This document shows positions 60,263 through 64,000 of a stretch of 64,000 nt of DNA, one piece after another. Source of the stretch: Dimorphilus gyrociliatus (lineage: Eukaryota > Annelida > Polychaeta > Dinophilidae); assembly GCA_904063045.1 (NCBI GenBank), contig CAJFCJ010000007.1:2239404-2303403 (forward strand), in the 5' to 3' direction. Numbering within the stretch: the first letter of the stretch is position 1; every line of letters begins with the position of its first letter. The position numbers and the translations under genes were made by a program. The notes beneath the pieces are model-generated. The model had not been told where the DNA came from. It did no database searches and saw only the letters and a program-made list of their open reading frames with translations.

Positions 60263-61503
60263 TTAAGAGTAGGGTTGTCGTTCCATGTATCGTTGATCGT
60301 ATTCTGGATATTGAGAGGTTGGAGGATAGCCTTGATAAATAACGGGAGCTTCAGTTCCTAAGGCGTCAGGATCTTTTTCTGGATAATCTTGACTGTAGTC
60401 GTCATTTATCTGATATGATAGTTGTATTTGACTCTGGGAAGCAGCAAGATTTTGGGCAATATCTAAAAATTCTGCTTCCTTCTTCTTTAATTGATCATAC
60501 GCATCTCGGGCCTGAAAATTGTAATTAGAGATAATTGTTACTATATCTATTATTAATAGAATGTTTCCATTAATTTCCTTACCTGCATAAAATAACAAAC
60601 ACCGGCAGCTATTGATCCCAAACCTGAAATAATAAGAAAGCCGTATCCCCAACTTAAAAAGTTCCAATCTGGTCTGGGCATCCATTCCCAATCTTCGCTC
60701 AATCGTCCAAAAATTGTTCCGATTATAAAGATAAGCATAACTAATTGTAAAAGAATTGGAATTATTAAGGGCTTTTTTGTAATTGATCAATAATAGGGAT
60801 ATAAACAAACCTTTTGCAAAGGAAAGAGCACTAGCAAAGTAAATAGTAAACGTTTGATGATACTCATGATTCAAGACGGGGCAGAAATGTAGCATAATGG
60901 CCATTACCATTATACATGTTACAATGCATATGATAATCGAAGCGATTGCTAGAACTTGGCAAGTTATAAACCATGCTGAAAGAGATAAATACAAACATTA
61001 TTATTTCAGCGCCATCTATATTTCCAGGTATGAATTATAATCCAGGTGAAACAACTTAATAACTTACGGGGTAATAGCCATTCTCTTAGCTTCCAATATT
61101 TATCCTCAGGGTTTAATATCCACCAACAACCATCGTAGACTTCCTGCTTATCATCTTTGTAATGGATGTAGTTCTGAAAACAAGCCTCCCACAATCCTAT
61201 GTTTCTGAAGGTGTTGAACGAATCGGGATAGGTCTGAAGCCAGAAAGGACTGGCGAATGCTATGATTAAACTTGCTAACGAAAATAAATTTGCTCCCAAA
61301 CCGGCCCATAACATGGAACCGATCGGTTTTAAATCCATCCCATTCTCGGGAGCTTCGTCCGCCGCCATTTTCTCAGGTAAATCCTCCGGCGCCATCTGTT
61401 GGTCAGGCGCCCTCTCAATTTCATTAGGGTGGGGATACATCATCGGAACCCTTTCCTCTGGCTCAAATCCAGCTTCATACGATTTAGATCGCTGGACATC
61501 CAT
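60263..61503 (-). CDS. Claudin/PMP22-superfamily four-transmembrane protein
   Basis: Four exons (61503-61068, 60975-60811, 60740-60583, 60511-60263) join in phase to 335 residues. A 65-residue acidic, Pro-rich cytoplasmic N-terminus precedes TM1 (MLWAGLGANLFSLASLIIAF). The first extracellular loop carries the superfamily signature W ... GLWEACF ... YDGCWW. TM2 (CQVLAIASIIICIVTCIM), TM3 (LIFIIGTIF area) and TM4 (GYGFLIISGLGSIAAGVCYF) follow, then a cytoplasmic tail rich in Tyr, Pro and Gln with a short coiled coil (AYDQLKKKEAEFLDIAQNL). The long N-terminus and tail are unusual for claudins, so this is a superfamily assignment; junction function (septate or tight) is inference. The C-terminus does not end in a classical PDZ ligand. 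Confidence 0.75.
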
Positions 61504-61761
61504 TTTGGCGATTTGATTAATAATCTATGACTGTTATCAAACTTAAGGCCGGCGATATGACCTAGGAACACCTGAACATTCTTATATCGATCGGCCTTAA
61601 AAGAAGGAGCCAATCACTGAGCAGTCACGTGGCGCGATTCACGAGATTTAAAGGAAAAAGATGTATATATATATATATATGTATATATGCTTATATAAAT
61701 ATAGATATATATTGTTTACAATATCGAATGATAATTAAACTTGTAAAAAAAAAACAGAAAA
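61504..61761. promoter_or_regulatory. Claudin-like gene promoter and 3' flank of P4HA
   Basis: Short spacer with a CACGTG E-box at about 61626-61631 (GTCACGTGGC) and a TA-rich repeat. Confidence 0.4.
61662..61714. repeat. TA/GTATAT-rich simple repeat
   Basis: Imperfect TA dinucleotide tract directly downstream of P4HA on its transcript strand's 3' side. Confidence 0.8.
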
Positions 61762-63434
61762 TTATGAATATAGGTCTAAATCTTGTGCATCAGATACGAG
61801 GCCGCATGGCCTTGTCCATTCTTGACCGTATTCATGGATCCATTTGTTGGCAACCCATTTTTGACCAAGGACAACTGGACATCCAGCATGTATAGTCCTT
61901 GTATCCCCTTCACCAGACCTTTTCATATTATACCATAGGGCAGCAGCACCTTTTACAGGATTCACTGTCACATTTACTTCCGGGAACACTGTCGCACCAC
62001 CGTGAGATATACTTGACAAATAAAAGATAAAAGTAGCAATGCGATTACGGCTTTGACCAAAACTTGATTCCGAAACGTGCGGTTCAAAAAAGTCTTTATG
62101 TGGCTCATATTGACCTCCAATACCATATGTAACTACTTGAAATGGTTCAGCTGTCATCACACCTGATATTTTCGCAGTCTTCAAATGAATTAACCTGTTA
62201 ATTCTATTTGCTATCTTTTCAACCATTTTATCCTGTTCATCGTTTAACCAACCAACTTTGCTTATTCGATTATTACCAGACCATCCACCAATCATTTGCG
62301 CTCTTGCCATAGAAGGATAAGCTAAATCAACAAGTTTATCTGCCTCCTTCTCAGAAATAACATCGTATACTAATGAAATAAGGGGATCGATATTCAACAG
62401 TTCTTCTTTAATAAGTTCGTACGGGATTCTTCCTTTACGATATCGGCAAACTAAAGGCTTCGGAGGAAAATCGTTTCTACAAAGAGCTTCGTACCTCCTA
62501 ATATAGATAGATGACAGATCGGAAATTCTCAGATAATACTATTTATTATCAATAATAACTTACTCAAATTCAGTTGTTACATTTCTCTTCCATATTGAAT
62601 GACCTTTTATTCCCTCAATTTGGATAAATAATTTTAATACTTCCTCATAAAGAGTCTCGTTCTCTGGATCAAGATCTAACACTCTCTCAGCGAATTCTTC
62701 GGCCCCAGTTGAATTTTCCAAAGCCAAATGCGCGTTGACTAGCTATTATATGATATGATATTATTATTATACTTTAGCTGCAATATATGAATTATGCTTA
62801 CTCCTAAATAAGCATCTCTCAACGATGATGAATCCGATTGATTGGTCCTTTCCAAAGCAGCCAATCTCCAAGCTATACCATAATCTTTAAAGTTTGCGCT
62901 CTCTTCAGCAACTCTAGCTATTTCCTGGCATTCAGTTTTAGATAAGGGCTCTGTTTGAACACCAAGAACATGTCCGTTCGCTAGATCTTTAGTATCGATT
63001 TTATATGTTCTTTGAATTCTTAAAACTGAGAGACAAGATCCATCAAAATCGTCTTTTTTGGGTAATTCTGTAATTGATAATCCATCAGTAATTAATTTCA
63101 TGTTTTGTGTACTCGTTGCTTTCTGGGTACTTGCGATCCACAAATTTTGAAACCTTTGAAAGAGTCTAAAAGAATCGATGGGATGATTAAGATTCAAAGG
63201 TTCAAAGATGGGAATTTTGGTATCTCCAACTAGTTCGTAATCTTTAATCAAATCTTCCATTTTTTGAAGATTTTCTTTCATCCATTCCAATTTTACTTCT
63301 TCAGCTTCGTAATACTTCTCCAAACCATTCAAAAGATTATCTTCGTTCTTCAACAGCATGGCGATGTGCCTGATAGATGTGAAAAGTTCGCCATGAACAA
63401 TCGGAAAAAGGCAAAGCAGTAGCAACACCTTCAT
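61762..63434 (-). CDS. P4HA: Prolyl 4-hydroxylase alpha subunit (collagen type)
   Basis: Three exons (63434-62802, 62742-62564, 62497-61762) join in phase to 515 residues, near the vertebrate length of about 530. A clear signal peptide (MKVLLLLCLFPIVHG) starts the P4Ha_N domain; the peptide-binding TPR-like region is in the middle (AYLGLVNAHLALENSTGAEEFAE), and the 2-oxoglutarate/Fe(II) domain is C-terminal. The iron ligands are visible as YEPHKDF (His, Asp) and TIHAGCPVVLG (His), and the 2-oxoglutarate Lys in GQKWVANKW. It hydroxylates X-Pro-Gly in collagens in the ER, usually with PDI as beta subunit. ERYEALCRNDF leads into the cysteine-bearing CRYRKGR segment typical of the family. All catalytic residues are intact. 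Confidence 0.96.
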
Positions 63435-63674
63435 GATAAAAATTATAACAGTGACAATTGAAAAAGTAATACCGCAAGTCTAGACAAGATCAAACATACA
63501 ATGAAAGGGATTAGCCTTGCTTTTTCATATTCAACTATTTCAATATTCAATTATATATTGAGACTTGAAATTTTATTAGTAACGAACTAAAACATAGGTA
63601 AATACAAGTTTTCCTGTACAAATCAGTACGAATACTGAAAAAAATAACATTAGAAAGTTAACACATTTTGTTTT
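63435..63674. other. Spacer between P4HA start and exportin-4 3' end
   Basis: AT-rich; presumed P4HA promoter and XPO4 3' UTR. No motif called. Confidence 0.5.
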
Positions 63675-63984
63675 TCAATGAATACAAAGCATTGCTCTGG
63701 CGTTCGTAACAAATTCTTCAAATTTATCTGTAAATCGAGTTTTATTTTTTCGATTATTTGTAAAATATTCGTCGTTTGGTGTTAATTCATCAAAGGCACA
63801 TATTAATCTATTTCTAGCTTCTTCTTCTTTCTGTGTTTCTACAATTTGTCGTACCAACGTCTTATATGTATTAACATTGGAAGATATAAGAGAAAATATA
63901 GTGTCAGCCACAGTATCCAACAAATCCATTTCAAAGGGTTCTAACAAGACCATCTGCAAAATGGTTCCCATGAAAGGTTCTAAT
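63675..63984 (-). CDS. XPO4: Exportin-4, C-terminal exon (partial gene)
   Basis: Last coding exon of a gene that continues beyond the right edge. The exon starts after an AG at 63985-63986 (phase: one base completes the preceding codon) and ends at a TGA at 63675-63677. The encoded LEPFMGTILQMVLLEPFEMD ... SLISSNVNTYKTLVRQI ... RLICAFDELTPNDE ... DKFEEFVTNARAMLCIH parallels the human exportin-4 C-terminus, which has the same heptad spacing and ends in GGLLCVK. Exportin-4 is a Ran-dependent karyopherin carrying eIF5A, SMAD3 and SOX factors. Only about 103 residues are visible. Confidence 0.8.
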
Positions 63985-64000
63985 CTATAAGAAGAAATTT

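Noticed and set aside
1-64000. tRNA, rRNA, CRISPR or prokaryotic operon features
   Set aside because: No cloverleaf with A/B boxes, no rRNA blocks and no repeat-spacer arrays were recognised; the window is a metazoan nuclear region.

Overview
This window is eukaryotic nuclear DNA from a small invertebrate animal. It is AT-rich, genes lie close together on both strands, and most introns are only about 40-70 bp with GT..AG ends. The gene set (nicotinic-type receptors, prolyl 4-hydroxylase alpha, a claudin-like protein, Boule, a dynein heavy chain, a fucolectin-like secreted protein) fits a lophotrochozoan. A compact-genome annelid such as a dinophilid is my best guess, but this is inference from gene content and intron size.

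Layout. 0.2-7.1 kb (+ strand): CIR1, a decayed tandem copy of CIR1, syntenin-1, ALG3 and a small three-exon fucolectin-like gene. 7.4-14.0 kb (-): the TPR protein SKIC3/TTC37. It is head-to-head with 14.4-15.9 kb (+), an unrecognised protein carrying a KEN box and RVxF-like motifs. 17.5-23.1 kb (+): two tandem Cys-loop receptor subunits of the nicotinic family; the first has a 166-bp insertion inside its M1 coding sequence. 24.1-26.1 kb (-): RBM45, head-to-head with TMEM106 at 26.3-27.2 kb (+). 29.2-31.1 kb (-): a DPP7-like serine peptidase. 33.1-37.7 kb (+): a glycine-rich-domain (DUF1399-type) protein with a large internal repeat array. 37.9-41.5 kb (-): ABCB6, next to Boule at 42.1-43.5 kb (+). 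43.7-59.8 kb (-): one very large dynein-heavy-chain gene with degenerate AAA1 and AAA4 sites, probably DNHD1. 60.3-61.5 kb (-): a claudin-like four-membrane-segment protein. 61.8-63.4 kb (-): prolyl 4-hydroxylase alpha. 63.7 kb to the edge (-): the C-terminal exon of exportin-4.

Most genes are ordinary conserved housekeeping or tissue genes and do not form one pathway. The best candidates for something new are: the insertion in the first receptor gene, which has inverted repeats and a 6-bp target duplication and cannot be removed by any GT-AG splice; the two receptors whose acetylcholine-binding aromatic residues are largely replaced; the 105-bp repeat array of the DUF1399 protein; the unidentified KEN-box/PP1-motif protein; and the previously hidden fucolectin-like gene. 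Exon coordinates were worked out by hand from splice signals, reading phase and recalled family sequences; no alignment was run.
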